Part shown: in pieces, positions 43,677 to 52,172 of the stretch
Layout: each line of letters begins with the position of its first letter
How positions within the stretch are numbered: position 1 is the stretch's first letter
Assembly: GCF_030813715.1 (NCBI RefSeq)
Contig: NZ_JAUSUZ010000001.1
Location: 1,240,001 to 1,304,000 of the forward strand
DNA length: 64,000 bases
Direction: 5' to 3'
From: Catenuloplanes indicus
GTDB lineage: Bacteria > Actinomycetota > Actinomycetes > Mycobacteriales > Micromonosporaceae
The notes under the pieces: model-generated
Seen by the model: only the letters and a program-made list of their open reading frames with translations
What the model was told of the DNA's origin: nothing
Databases searched by the model: none
Position numbers and translations under genes: made by a program

Positions 43677-44333
43677 CTATCGCGGCCCGGGTGCCACCAG
43701 GCGCCTTTCCCAGGCCCAGGCCGCGATCTCCACCCGGTTGCGCGCACCCAGCTTCGCCTGCACGCTGCTCAGGTGGGTCTTGACCGTGCCGATCGAGATG
43801 AACAGCTCGGCCGCGATCTCCGCGTTCGTGCGGCCCTGCGCGGTCAGCCGGACCACGTCCAGCTCGCGCGGTGACAGGTCGCCCAGGTCCTGACGGACCG
43901 GTGCGGGCGGCGTCATGTGCTCCAGCAGCCGGACCGTGATCGACGGGCTGATCAGCGCGTCACCGGACGCGGCCGCACGCACCGCCTCGACCAGCAGCGC
44001 CGGGCCGGAGTCCTTGAGCAGAAAGCCGCAGGCACCGTTGCGCAGCGCCGCGTGCACGTACTCGTCCAGGTCGAACGTGGTCACCACGACCACGTTCACC
44101 GGGTCCGCCACGCCCGGGCCGGCCAGCCGCCGCAGCGCCTCCAGGCCGTCCATCTTCGGCATGCGGATGTCCATCAGCGCCACGTCCGGTCGCAGCCGCG
44201 ACGCCAGCTCGACGGCCTGGAGACCGTCCGCGGCCTCGCCGACCAGCTCCATGTCCGGCTGCGCGCCGATGATCATGCCAAATCCGGTACGGACCATCGC
44301 CTGATCGTCCGCGACCAGCACCCTGATCGTCAC
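43677..44333 (-). CDS. NarL/LuxR-type response regulator
   Basis: A 218-residue protein. The receiver domain has acidic residues (VADDQ), the phospho-acceptor Asp 55 in ALMDIRMPKMDG, Thr in VVVTTF and Lys in LLKDSG. The C-terminal LuxR helix-turn-helix is LSPRELDVVRLTAQGRTNAE, then ISIGTVKTHLSSVQAKLGA. Its ATG overlaps the stop of the histidine kinase gene (ATGA at 44330-44333), so the pair is one operon. It likely controls the divergent ABC exporter. Confidence 0.95.
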   Translation of the reverse strand: MTIRVLVADDQAMVRTGFGMIIGAQPDMELVGEAADGLQAVELASRLRPDVALMDIRMPKMDGLEALRRLAGPGVADPVNVVVVTTFDLDEYVHAALRNGACGFLLKDSGPALLVEAVRAAASGDALISPSITVRLLEHMTPPAPVRQDLGDLSPRELDVVRLTAQGRTNAEIAAELFISIGTVKTHLSSVQAKLGARNRVEIAAWAWERRLVAPGPR

Positions 44334-45517
44334 TGTCGCTCCTCACCCGCCGCGATCGGAAGCGCCGCGTCGACCATCCATCCTCCGTTGATCCCCGGCC
44401 CGGCGCGCAACCACCCGCCGACGGACGCGACCCGCTCCCCCAGACCGTCCAGGCCGAAGCCGCGGCGGTCGGTCGCGCGCGGCGCCGCGGTGCCGTCGTT
44501 GGTCACCCGGACGAACAACCAGTCGGGGGTACGCCGCAGCTGCACGTCGGCCCGGGTCGGCGCGATCGCGTGCCGCCGGACGTTGGTCAGCGCCTCCATC
44601 ACCACCCGGTACGCGGACGTGCTCACGTCCACCGGCAGCCCGTCCAGCGGCCCCTCCACGAAGAGCCGTGCCTGCGCGCCCCCGGCCGCGGAGAACTGCT
44701 CCAGCAGTGGTTGCAGGTCGCTGACGCCGGCCAGCGGCGCGAGCGGTGCGGCCGCGTCCGCGCCGCGCAGCACGCCGACCATCCGCCGCATCGCGGACAT
44801 CGTCTCCGCACCGGCCTTCTCGATCTGGTCCAGCGCGGTGATCACTCGCTGCGGGTCCTGCTCCGCGATGAACCGCGCGCCCTGCGCCTGTACCACGATG
44901 CCGGTCACGTGGTGGGCGATGAAGTCGTGCAGGTCCCGGGCGAACTCGGCGCGCTGCTCCGCCCGTACCGTCGCGATCTGACGTTCCCGCTGCCCGGCGG
45001 TGAACCGGGTCCAGACCCCGATCGCGCCGACGCCGCCACCGGCCATCACCAGCAGCATGCCGAAGACGACCATCTCGATGCCGAAGCCGATCCGCTGTGG
45101 TTGCAGCAGCAGCGCGAACAGCACCGCCAGCCCGGCCGGCCAGGCGACCGCGGGGCGGCCGTAGCGCGCCACCACGTAGATCGCCAGCAGCAGCGACACG
45201 GTCTCGGCGAGCCCCCAGGTGCCGCTGGTGGAACCGCCGCCGACCAGGACCAGCGTGCCGAACGTCACCACCACCGACGCCACGGACAGCCCGATCGCGA
45301 GCACCGGCAGCAGCTGGCCGCCCTGGCGGTAGCGCCGGGCCCAGATCAGCGCGCCGGCGCCGGCCAGCACCAGCGACGGCAGCAGCATCACCACGTAGCC
45401 GCCGTCCGCCTGAGCCGTGGCGATGAACAGGTCGAGCAGGACCGTCAGTCCGAAACCCGCGAGCAACGCGCCGCGCCGGTAACCCAGGCGCCCGCGCTTC
45501 CGTCCAGAGATCATCAT
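44330..45517 (-). CDS. Sensor histidine kinase, HisKA_3 type
   Basis: A 395-residue membrane kinase. About five hydrophobic segments (residues 18-165) are followed by a HisKA_3 dimerisation helix with the phospho-acceptor His in ARDLHDFIAHHVTG (near residue 205) and a GHKL ATPase with N box MEALTNVRRHA and G box RRGFGLDGLGERV. The start is ATG 45517 after GGGGAG. With few extracytoplasmic residues, the kinase probably senses within the membrane, as kinases linked to peptide-antibiotic exporters do (inference). It is divergent from the ABC transporter genes. Confidence 0.93.
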   Translation of the reverse strand: MMISGRKRGRLGYRRGALLAGFGLTVLLDLFIATAQADGGYVVMLLPSLVLAGAGALIWARRYRQGGQLLPVLAIGLSVASVVVTFGTLVLVGGGSTSGTWGLAETVSLLLAIYVVARYGRPAVAWPAGLAVLFALLLQPQRIGFGIEMVVFGMLLVMAGGGVGAIGVWTRFTAGQRERQIATVRAEQRAEFARDLHDFIAHHVTGIVVQAQGARFIAEQDPQRVITALDQIEKAGAETMSAMRRMVGVLRGADAAAPLAPLAGVSDLQPLLEQFSAAGGAQARLFVEGPLDGLPVDVSTSAYRVVMEALTNVRRHAIAPTRADVQLRRTPDWLFVRVTNDGTAAPRATDRRGFGLDGLGERVASVGGWLRAGPGINGGWMVDAALPIAAGEERQ

Positions 45518-45694
45518 CGTCTCCCCAGCGTAGTCGCGGTGCGGCCGGGCGGGGTTCTGCCGAAGGACAGGGCGGGCCATCCGACTTTCGGCGGAGGTGG
45601 CCGGGTTGATCTCCGGTCGGCGGGCGGATGTGACCGGGCGGGCGGTCCCGGCAGTCTGTGTCCGCTCTCGTTTCCGACCGAAGGGACTTCGACG

Positions 45695-46426
45695 ATGATG
45701 CTCGCCTGCGAGGCACGTGACCTGGTCAAGGTCTACGGCCGCGGCGACACCGCGGTGCGTGCGCTGGACGGTGTGACGGTAGGGTTCCCCCGCGCCGAGT
45801 TCACCGCGATCATGGGCCCGTCGGGTTCCGGGAAGTCGACGCTGATGCACTGCCTGGCCGGCCTGGACCGCGCGACCAGCGGCGCGGTCATGCTCGGCGA
45901 CGTGGACCTGACCCGCCAGTCCGACAAGGTGCTGACCAAGGTCCGCCGGGAACGGATCGGGTTCGTCTTCCAGGCGTTCAACCTGCTGCCGCAGCTGACC
46001 GCGGCACAGAACATCACGCTCCCGCTCGACCTCTCCGGCACCAAGCCCGACCCGGCCCTGTTCGGCCGCCTCGTCGACGTGCTCGGCCTGCGCGACCGCC
46101 TCAAGCACCGCCCGAGCGAACTCTCCGGCGGCCAGCAGCAGCGCGTCGCCCTGGCCCGCGCGCTCGTCTCCCGCCCGGAGGCGGTCTTCGCGGACGAGCC
46201 GACCGGCAACCTCGACTCCCGCACCGGCGCCGAGGTGCTGTCCTTCCTGCGCAACGCGGTCCGCGAGTACGGCCAGACCGTCGTCATGGTCACCCACGAC
46301 CCGGTCGCGGCCTCCTACGCCGACCGCGTGATCATGCTCGCCGACGGCCGGATCTCCGGCGAGATCCTGCACCCGACCCGCGAGTCCGTCACCGACGCGC
46401 TGCACCAGCTGGCCGGTGCCCGATGA
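45695..46426 (+). CDS. ABC transporter ATP-binding protein, MacB/LolD type
   Basis: A 243-residue ATPase with Walker A ([10 protein letters not shown] near 45), Q-loop ([14 protein letters not shown]), signature ([15 protein letters not shown]), Walker B ([13 protein letters not shown]) and switch His (VTHDP). The [10 protein letters not shown] and EPTGNLDS segments are typical for partners of FtsX-like permeases. It starts at ATG 45695 (ATGATG) and ends in an ATGA overlap with the permease gene. Its divergent two-component system suggests inducible export or membrane-stress defence. Confidence 0.94.
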   Translation: MMLACEARDLVKVYGRGDTAVRALDGVTVGFPRAEFTAIMGPSGSGKSTLMHCLAGLDRATSGAVMLGDVDLTRQSDKVLTKVRRERIGFVFQAFNLLPQLTAAQNITLPLDLSGTKPDPALFGRLVDVLGLRDRLKHRPSELSGGQQQRVALARALVSRPEAVFADEPTGNLDSRTGAEVLSFLRNAVREYGQTVVMVTHDPVAASYADRVIMLADGRISGEILHPTRESVTDALHQLAGAR

Positions 46427-48987
46427 CCGTGCTGCGCACCCAGCTCGCCGGCCTCGCCCGCCGCCCCGCCCGGCTGCTGCTCACCGGCCTCGCACTCATC
46501 GTCGCCGCCACGGTCGTGTTCGGCACCGTGCTCGCCCAGCGGATCACGTACCAGACCATCCTGGACACGTTCAGCGGTACGTCCGCGGCCGCCGACCTGG
46601 TGGTCGGCAACGAGGCCTCGGCCACCTCGGCGGCGCTGGCCATCGTCCGGCAGACCGCGGGCGTCGAGTCGGCCACGGCCCGCAACAGCGCCTACTACGA
46701 CGTGCCGTCGCTGCCCGGCGGATACCTGGTGATCACCGGCGACCCCGGCTCCGGGCCACTGTCCGAGGTGACGCTGACGTCCGGGACGTACCCGACCGCG
46801 GAGAACCAGATCGCGGTCACCACGCGCACCGCCGAGCGGATGGGCCTCACCGCGGGCCGGACCGTGGTGGTGCGACTCGGCCCGGACGCGCCGGAGCGCA
46901 CGCTCACCGTGACCGGCATCGTGTCGCCGCTGCGCGGCGAGGGCTTCGCCGGCACCGCGTACACCAGCGGCGACCTGGTCACCGCGATGTCCACCGCAGA
47001 CGTCCCGGTCTACGAGGAATCCGGCCTCGGCCGCGTCGAGGTGCACCTCGCGGACGGCGCCAGCGTCGAGGCGGTGACCCGGGAGCTGAACCGCACACTG
47101 CCGCAGGTGGTCAACCCGATGGGCGACGGCGTCGCGAAGAAGCAGCTGGACGTGCGGAACGGCGCCGAGGTGCGCAAGCAGGAGGCACTCGATGCGGCCT
47201 CCTCGATGGACGAGCTGTTCTTCCTGGTCTCCATCTTCGTCGCGATCGCGGCCGCCGCGGCCGCGCTGGTCGCCACGTCCACGTTCCGGATCGTGTTCGC
47301 GCAGCGGATGAAGCAGCTCGCGCTGCTCCGCGCGGTCGGTGCCGGACGCGGCCCGCTGACCCGGGCGCTGATCGTCGAGGGCGCGCTCACCGGCGCGGTC
47401 GCGGGCGTCACCGGCGTACTGACCGCGTACGCGCTCGGCCTCGCCGCCGGCCCGGCCGCGCGCGTCTTCCTCGACGTGCCGCTCGCCCTGCCCGGCCTGC
47501 CGATCGTGCCCGCGATCCTGGTCGTGGCCGGCACCACGATCGTCGCGATCATCGCGGTCCTCTCCCCCGCGGTCACCGCGGCCCGCGTCTCGCCGCTGGA
47601 GGCGCTGCGCTCCGCGGCCGTCACCGGCGCCAGCGCGCGGCTCGGCGTACTCCGCTGGATCCTCGGTCTGCTCCTGACCCTCGCGTCGCTGGCACTGGTC
47701 GCGTTCGCGGTGGCCAACCTGCCGGAGCCGAACACGCCGAGCGAGACCGGCGAGACCGTCATGCTCGCCACCGTCGCCGGCGGCACGCTGAGCTTCTTCG
47801 CGCTGATCGTGCTCGGGCCGGCGATCCTCCGCCCGGTGCTGTGGCTGGTCGGCCAGCCACTGCGCGCGTTCGGACCGACCGGACGGCTCGCGATCGGCGG
47901 CGTCGGCGGCGCACCGAAGCGCGCCGCGGCGGTCAGCGTGGTGGTGGCGCTCGCGGTCACGATGATCGCCGGTGCGCTGGTCGCGCTCTCCACCGCGCGC
48001 GCCGCCATGGACCAGCAACTCGCGCTGATGGCCCCGGCCGACCTGCAGATCTCCGCGGAGGCCGGTCAGGCGCTGCCGGCCGGAGCGGTGGACGCCGCGC
48101 GCGCCCACCCGGCGCTGCGCGACATCGTCCCGTACCGGCTCACCGAGGCGGACATCCCGGTGGAGGGCGACCGGGAGGACCCGAACGCGCACTCGCCGGT
48201 GCTCGACCTGTCCCTGACCTCGCTGCGCACCGCCAAGGACATCCAGGTCACCGAGGGTACGCTGGACGCGCTCGGCCCCGGCAAGATCATCGCGCTGGAC
48301 TACCTCGGTGACTTCACCGCGCTCGGCATCGGCGAGACCGCCACGATCACCCGCGACGGCAAGACGGTCACCGGCACCGTCGTAGCCACCGTCGCCGGGC
48401 TGCCGATGGACGCGTGGGCCGTGCTCGACCCGGCCGACATGACCGCGCTCGGCCTCCCGCCGTCCCCGACCGGCGTGCTGGCCGACGCGGCCGGCGACCG
48501 GACCACGGCGTACCAGGCCGCCCAGACGCTCGCCCCCGGCGGCGGCGTCAGCGTGCTCGCCGACCAGCGCGACGACTACGCCGAGCAGCTGGTGGTGCTC
48601 ACGGTCGTGGCGCTCGGCCTGGTCGGCATGACGGTCTCGGTCGCGGTCGTCGGCGTCGGCACCACCACCGCGCTCTCCGTGGTGGAACGGCTCCGCGAGG
48701 CCGGGCTGCTCCGCGCCGTGGGCATGTCCCGCGGCCGGCTGCGCGCCACGCTGCTGATCGAGGCATCACTGTACGGCGTGGTGGGCTCGCTGCTCGGGCT
48801 GGCGCTGGCCGTACCGTTCGCGTCGCTGATGCTGAGCGGGGTCGGGCTGGACGGGCCGATCACGCTGCCGTGGGGGCAGCTGGCGCTGGTGGTGCTGGTG
48901 CTGGGGCTGCTGACCGCAGCCTCCGGCGTGCTCCCGGCCCGCCGCGCGTCCCGGGTCGCGCCGACCGCGGCCCTGGCGATGGACTGA
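46423..48987 (+). CDS. FtsX-like ABC transporter permease
   Basis: An 854-residue membrane protein. One N-terminal TM segment (about 18-38) precedes a large extracytoplasmic domain (MacB_PCD-like, 45-255). The first FtsX bundle (about 262-400) follows, then a second extracytoplasmic domain and the second FtsX bundle (about 715-845). The repeated LRAVGAGRGPLTRAL and LRAVGMSRGRLRATLL coupling segments mark the two halves. This layout is usual for actinomycete FtsX permeases that work with a MacB-type ATPase in extrusion of peptides or lipophilic compounds. A strong terminator follows 18 bp after the stop. Confidence 0.93.
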   Translation: MTVLRTQLAGLARRPARLLLTGLALIVAATVVFGTVLAQRITYQTILDTFSGTSAAADLVVGNEASATSAALAIVRQTAGVESATARNSAYYDVPSLPGGYLVITGDPGSGPLSEVTLTSGTYPTAENQIAVTTRTAERMGLTAGRTVVVRLGPDAPERTLTVTGIVSPLRGEGFAGTAYTSGDLVTAMSTADVPVYEESGLGRVEVHLADGASVEAVTRELNRTLPQVVNPMGDGVAKKQLDVRNGAEVRKQEALDAASSMDELFFLVSIFVAIAAAAAALVATSTFRIVFAQRMKQLALLRAVGAGRGPLTRALIVEGALTGAVAGVTGVLTAYALGLAAGPAARVFLDVPLALPGLPIVPAILVVAGTTIVAIIAVLSPAVTAARVSPLEALRSAAVTGASARLGVLRWILGLLLTLASLALVAFAVANLPEPNTPSETGETVMLATVAGGTLSFFALIVLGPAILRPVLWLVGQPLRAFGPTGRLAIGGVGGAPKRAAAVSVVVALAVTMIAGALVALSTARAAMDQQLALMAPADLQISAEAGQALPAGAVDAARAHPALRDIVPYRLTEADIPVEGDREDPNAHSPVLDLSLTSLRTAKDIQVTEGTLDALGPGKIIALDYLGDFTALGIGETATITRDGKTVTGTVVATVAGLPMDAWAVLDPADMTALGLPPSPTGVLADAAGDRTTAYQAAQTLAPGGGVSVLADQRDDYAEQLVVLTVVALGLVGMTVSVAVVGVGTTTALSVVERLREAGLLRAVGMSRGRLRATLLIEASLYGVVGSLLGLALAVPFASLMLSGVGLDGPITLPWGQLALVVLVLGLLTAASGVLPARRASRVAPTAALAMD

Positions 48988-49004
48988 TCCTCGGAGGTAG
49001 GGGC

Positions 49005-49039
49005 AGGACGGGGCCCCGCGGTTCGCGGGGCCCCGTCCT
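49005..49039. terminator. Strong bidirectional terminator hairpin
   Basis: AGGACGGGGCCCCGCG (49005-49020) and CGCGGGGCCCCGTCCT (49024-49039) are perfect complements over a 3-base loop. It lies between the convergent stops at 48987 and 49065. Confidence 0.85.
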
Positions 49040-49064
49040 GGCGTTCATGGCTTCGTCCGCGCGT

Positions 49065-49484
49065 TCAGCGCGGTGGCGGCTGCACCCGGGTCATCGGCAC
49101 ACCGGCCTTCCGGCAGGAGTGCTCCGCGCCCATCAGCAGGACCGCGCCGCGCATCCCGTCGATCGGGCGCTCCGGGTCGTCCTCCTGCTGGCCGAGCTGG
49201 AACACCTCGCCGATGCGGGTGAGGTCGTCATGGCCGGAGGCGGCCAGTTGGTCCGCCAGTCTCCGCGCCTCGGTGCTGGAGACCTCGGGACGGCCACCGG
49301 CCACGAACTCCCTGGTGAACTCGTCGATCCGGCGGCAGGCCAGGACACCGGGATCCTCGTGGGTGGCGACGTGGACCGCGGCAACGGCCGCGGCCGGCAC
49401 CGCCACGGCCATGGCTAGCGTCGCCGCGAGGACGACCGGTCGCTTCCGGCGCGGTGCGGGCGGTCCGGCGCTGGGTGTGGTGAT
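49065..49484 (-). CDS. Small single-TM protein, paralogue 1, apparent ATC start
   Basis: A 139-residue protein if read from ATC 49484. The region just upstream has a normal GAGGAG site, and the context GCCGTCATCACC equals the GCCGTCATGACC start of paralogue 3 except for ATG to ATC. There is no ATG or GTG before the membrane segment (VVLAATLAMAVAVPAAAVAA). After the TM segment come an acidic exported part with ACRRIDEFTREF, SSTEARRLADQLAASGHDD and AEHSCRKAGVP. Paralogue 2 shows the same order (CHRIDQLGMDLA, LTPDELDEIADDLAGSENDV). It starts 11 bp after paralogue 2. Either ATC is used as a rare start or the gene has lost its start. Confidence 0.65.
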   Translation of the reverse strand: MTTPSAGPPAPRRKRPVVLAATLAMAVAVPAAAVAAVHVATHEDPGVLACRRIDEFTREFVAGGRPEVSSTEARRLADQLAASGHDDLTRIGEVFQLGQQEDDPERPIDGMRGAVLLMGAEHSCRKAGVPMTRVQPPPR

Positions 49485-49495
49485 GACGGCTCTCC

Positions 49496-49921
49496 TCAGT
49501 TCGATGTCGCCATGTCGACGCCCGCCACCACGCAGGCCGGGAGGGCCTGGGTGTGGAGGTGGAGCGTGCCCTGGGCGCCCCTGAACCGCTCCGGCTCCCC
49601 GGCGAGCGCCCACCGCAGGTATTCGAGGCCGAAGTGCGACAGCACGTCGTTCTCCGAACCCGCGAGGTCGTCGGCTATCTCGTCCAGCTCGTCGGGTGTG
49701 AGGACCGGACGAGCGCCCTCCGCGAGGTCCATGCCGAGCTGGTCGATCCGGTGGCAGGCGGCGATCCCGGAATCGCGCGGCGTACTGAGGTAAACGGCGA
49801 GCGCGACACCGGCGGCGAGCACGGCGACCGCCGCGATCGCGGCGATGATGATGATCGACCGGTGCCGGCGCACCGACGGGGCGGCACCGGTGTCGGCAGT
49901 GGACGGATGAGTAGGTGGCAT
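49496..49921 (-). CDS. Small single-TM protein, paralogue 2
   Basis: A 141-residue protein from ATG 49921, which has an AAGGAGA site 7 bp upstream; an ATG at 49945 has none. A short Pro/Thr-rich cytoplasmic head precedes one TM segment (SIIIIAAIAAVAVLAAGVAL, about 25-44). The exported domain carries two cysteines (ACHRIDQ and LPACVVAG) and a helical LTPDELDEIADDLAGSENDV segment. It shares this layout with paralogues 1 and 3. I recognise no named family. Just upstream lies a copied fragment of the gene end found before paralogue 3. Confidence 0.72.
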   Translation of the reverse strand: MPPTHPSTADTGAAPSVRRHRSIIIIAAIAAVAVLAAGVALAVYLSTPRDSGIAACHRIDQLGMDLAEGARPVLTPDELDEIADDLAGSENDVLSHFGLEYLRWALAGEPERFRGAQGTLHLHTQALPACVVAGVDMATSN

Positions 49922-49941
49922 GCGTCTTCTCCTTGGTCGAC

Positions 49942-49976
49942 GCATTATTCAGTGATCTTGCAGCGGTCGTACAGCG
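49942..49976 (-). repeat. Duplicated 3' gene fragment (KITE-stop), copy 1
   Basis: On the minus strand this stretch reads ALYDRCKITE and a TAA stop, matching SLYAASKITE plus TAA at 51041-51075. In this copy no open frame extends upstream beyond a TAG near 50038, so it is a remnant. It marks the edge of a duplicated segment. Confidence 0.75.
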
Positions 49977-49996
49977 CGTTTTGATCTCGATGACCA

Positions 49997-50032
49997 CGAA
50001 GGGAGTCCGGCGAACTCGCCGGACTCCCTTCG
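49997..50032 (-). terminator. Hairpin terminator after paralogue 3
   Basis: CGAAGGGAGTCCGGCGA (49997-50013) pairs with TCGCCGGACTCCCTTCG (50016-50032). It stands 5 bp downstream of the stop of the 50038 gene on the minus strand. Confidence 0.8.
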
Positions 50033-50037
50033 TTCCT

Positions 50038-51036
50038 CTACTGAGGAGGCTCGAACGATACCCAGATCCAGGTGTCGCCGCAGGCCTCGTGGGTCGCGTC
50101 GATGAGCGCGCGGGCCGCGGCCGGGCCCTGGACCCACGTGGCCGCCTCCGGGTCGACCGGACCCAGGACGATGCTGCCCGGATCCGTCCCGCCGTAGGCC
50201 ATCTCGACCGCGATCAGGTAGTCACGGCCGACCGCGGCAAGGGTGTCGTTGTTCGACGCGGCCAGGTCCGCGGCGATGCTCACCGTGTGGAGCGGCCGGA
50301 TGTTCGGCCGCCCGGACTCGGCGATCTCCTTGATGGCCACACAGCCGTCCGAGGCCTTCTCGTCCGCGAAGAGCACAGCCACACCCGCGACGACGTTCAA
50401 CACCAGCCCTGTCACCACAGCAATGATCAGCCACGGGTTCCGCCAGGGATTCGGCCGCGGCTGCCCGGGATTGGCCGGCACGAAATAGCCGGGCGGCGCG
50501 ACCGGCGGCGACATCGGGCCGTGCGGCCCGCCGAAGACGGGCGTCCCGGGCGGGGGCATGTACGCCCCGGCACCGGCCGGGGCGCCGTACGCCGCTACCG
50601 GAGCCGAGGGGGCGGCCACCGGTGCCGCCTCGGCTCGCGGCGCGGACGGCGCCGGATCGTGCGCGGGCCCATCAGACGATGCAGCGCCCGGCGACGCAAC
50701 GGCGGACGAGACGGCGCCGGAAGCCGGGCTGCCGGTGGCGGCGGATGGTGACGTGGCATCCACAGAGGATGACGGCGTAGCATCGCCCGCCGGAACTCCC
50801 GGCACGCGGGCGGCCTCCGGGTCCGGTTGCGGCGCCGCCGGGCCGGCGGCGGCATGACCGGCCACGATGGGCGGTGTGGTCACGCCGGCCGGAACGAGGT
50901 CTGCGGTATCGCGAGCCGCGACCGGCGACACGGTGACGTCGGCCGGGACCGGCCCCGCGGTGTCGCGATCCTCGGGTGTACAGGTGGCGTCCGGCGGCGG
51001 CTCGGACTGTTGCGGAGAAACGCCAGGCGCGGTCAT
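50038..51036 (-). CDS. Single-TM protein with long Pro/Ala-rich head, paralogue 3
   Basis: A 332-residue protein from ATG 51036. Residues 1-195 are a low-complexity cytoplasmic region rich in Pro, Ala, Val and Ser, ending in PPVAPPGYFVPANPGQPRPN. One TM segment follows (WLIIAVVTGLVLNVVAGVAV, about 207-226). The exported domain has two cysteines (DGCVAIKEIAE and HEACGDTW) and the ADLAASNNDTLAAVGRDYL helix that matches the paralogues. Heads of this sort occur in many actinomycete envelope proteins of unknown role. The start is only 7 bp after the stop of the small gene at 51044, so they are likely one operon. Confidence 0.8.
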   Translation of the reverse strand: MTAPGVSPQQSEPPPDATCTPEDRDTAGPVPADVTVSPVAARDTADLVPAGVTTPPIVAGHAAAGPAAPQPDPEAARVPGVPAGDATPSSSVDATSPSAATGSPASGAVSSAVASPGAASSDGPAHDPAPSAPRAEAAPVAAPSAPVAAYGAPAGAGAYMPPPGTPVFGGPHGPMSPPVAPPGYFVPANPGQPRPNPWRNPWLIIAVVTGLVLNVVAGVAVLFADEKASDGCVAIKEIAESGRPNIRPLHTVSIAADLAASNNDTLAAVGRDYLIAVEMAYGGTDPGSIVLGPVDPEAATWVQGPAAARALIDATHEACGDTWIWVSFEPPQ

Positions 51037-51040
51037 GACG

Positions 51041-51075
51041 GCATTATTCAGTGATCTTGGATGCGGCGTACAGCG
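51041..51075 (-). repeat. 3' gene end (KITE-stop), copy 2
   Basis: This is the parent-like copy of the fragment at 49942. It encodes SLYAASKITE and a TAA stop as the end of the small gene at 51044. The GCATTATTCAGTGATCTTG block is identical in both. Confidence 0.75.
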
Positions 51076-51253
51076 ACTTCCGCCGGAACCACATGATCCG
51101 GCGGGCGCCCTCGGCGGACCACTCATCGGGACCAGGCCACTCCCGCGGTAGGTCTTTCGCATCGTGGCTGTCGGCGGGCCGGCGGCCGAGGCGACGGTGA
51201 CGACGCCTGGGATTGTGGGTATCCCTGGGCTTGACGTCGGCGCGGACCGTCAT
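51044..51253 (-). CDS. Small basic hypothetical protein
   Basis: A 69-residue protein if started at ATG 51253. The first half is Arg-rich and may be non-coding; the second half (GPDEWSAEGARRIMWFRRKS, then LYAASKITE) looks like a real protein end. Support for translation comes from the duplicated copy at 49942, in which the same C-terminal frame and stop are preserved. It lies 7 bp upstream of the paralogue 3 start. No family is recognised. Confidence 0.45.
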   Translation of the reverse strand: MTVRADVKPRDTHNPRRRHRRLGRRPADSHDAKDLPREWPGPDEWSAEGARRIMWFRRKSLYAASKITE

Positions 51254-52172
51254 CGACCTGTAGGGCCGCCGGGCCGCACCGGCCAGCGACCCCACCGGCC
51301 CGGCGAGCGCCGGCGGTCCCGACAGCCCGGCATTGTGGGCGCTCCGGCGGCCCCATGGGCTGCAACGGCGCGGCTGGCTCCAGCCGCCCCACGGTCCCGG
51401 ACCTCAGCGGCTCCTACGCCGCTGTGGCCGTCCGCCCCAGCCGCCGGCCGTCACCGCAGGAGCGTGCGGATTCCGGAAGATTCGATGAGCGGACCCGCAT
51501 GGCGCGAGGTACGGAGCGCTTCACCGGACGCCGGCGATCTCCGGTCGCCGGGTGCACACCCTGACCACCCGACCGCTCCACCCCGTCGACCGCCCTGGGC
51601 CGAGCCCAGAGGCACCGGTTCCGCACCGGCCGCGGACCGCGACCGGTCCTTGAACACGCGCCTTCCGCCGGCGGGCCGGAACCCGGTGGTGCGGCCGATG
51701 ACCGCCTCCGAGACGAGACCGGGTGGGACGACCCGCGAAGCCTCGGATCGAGGCCGCGCCGAGAGTTCCCGCCTCCGCGACCCGCCCCGGCGGGGCAGTG
51801 CGGGCGGGTTTGGGTGGCCGAGGCAACAAAAACAGGGTGGTTTGCAGCGGAGAACGGCGGGGAAAGGGGGCGTGATTCCGGGCTCCGGCTCCCGGATCGT
51901 GGGGCAGAGCGAGGATGTTGATCACTTTATGGGCTCGACATGATCACTTTGCGTGAGTTCGCCTGCGCGGTTTCGTACCGTTATATCTTGATTTTTGGGG
52001 CTTTAGCGGCTGGGACGAAGGGCTATAGCACACGCCGACTACCGAATTGTTACAAGCGGCGGTCGCGCGGGATCTTGCGAAACGTGTTCGCCTTGAAATA
52101 AGTTCCTCCCCGCAACAAATGCACATCAGCTGATGAAGACCTCCCGGAGGCAACCATGACGGTCGTGAGGCC
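51254..52172. other. Spacer of 0.9 kb ahead of the sugar ABC operon
   Basis: No convincing gene; open readings on both strands are Arg/Pro-rich and lack starts with ribosome sites. The right end (51910-52172) is much richer in A and T and should hold the promoter and control sites for the operon at 52173, including the repeat at 51919 and a GGAGG near 52145. An odd ATG-containing mini-frame just before 52173 may be part of the leader. Confidence 0.55.
51919..51950 (+). promoter_or_regulatory. TGATCACTTT direct repeat
   Basis: TGATCACTTT occurs at 51919-51928 and 51941-51950, 22 bp apart, so both copies lie on the same face of the helix. Each contains the palindrome TGATCA. They sit about 220-250 bp upstream of the sugar transporter operon and could be activator or repressor sites. 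Confidence 0.5.

Noticed and set aside
51521-51925. Possible gene on the minus strand in the spacer before the sugar operon
   Set aside because: No ribosome site, Arg/Pro-rich, no family resemblance and no consistent codon bias.
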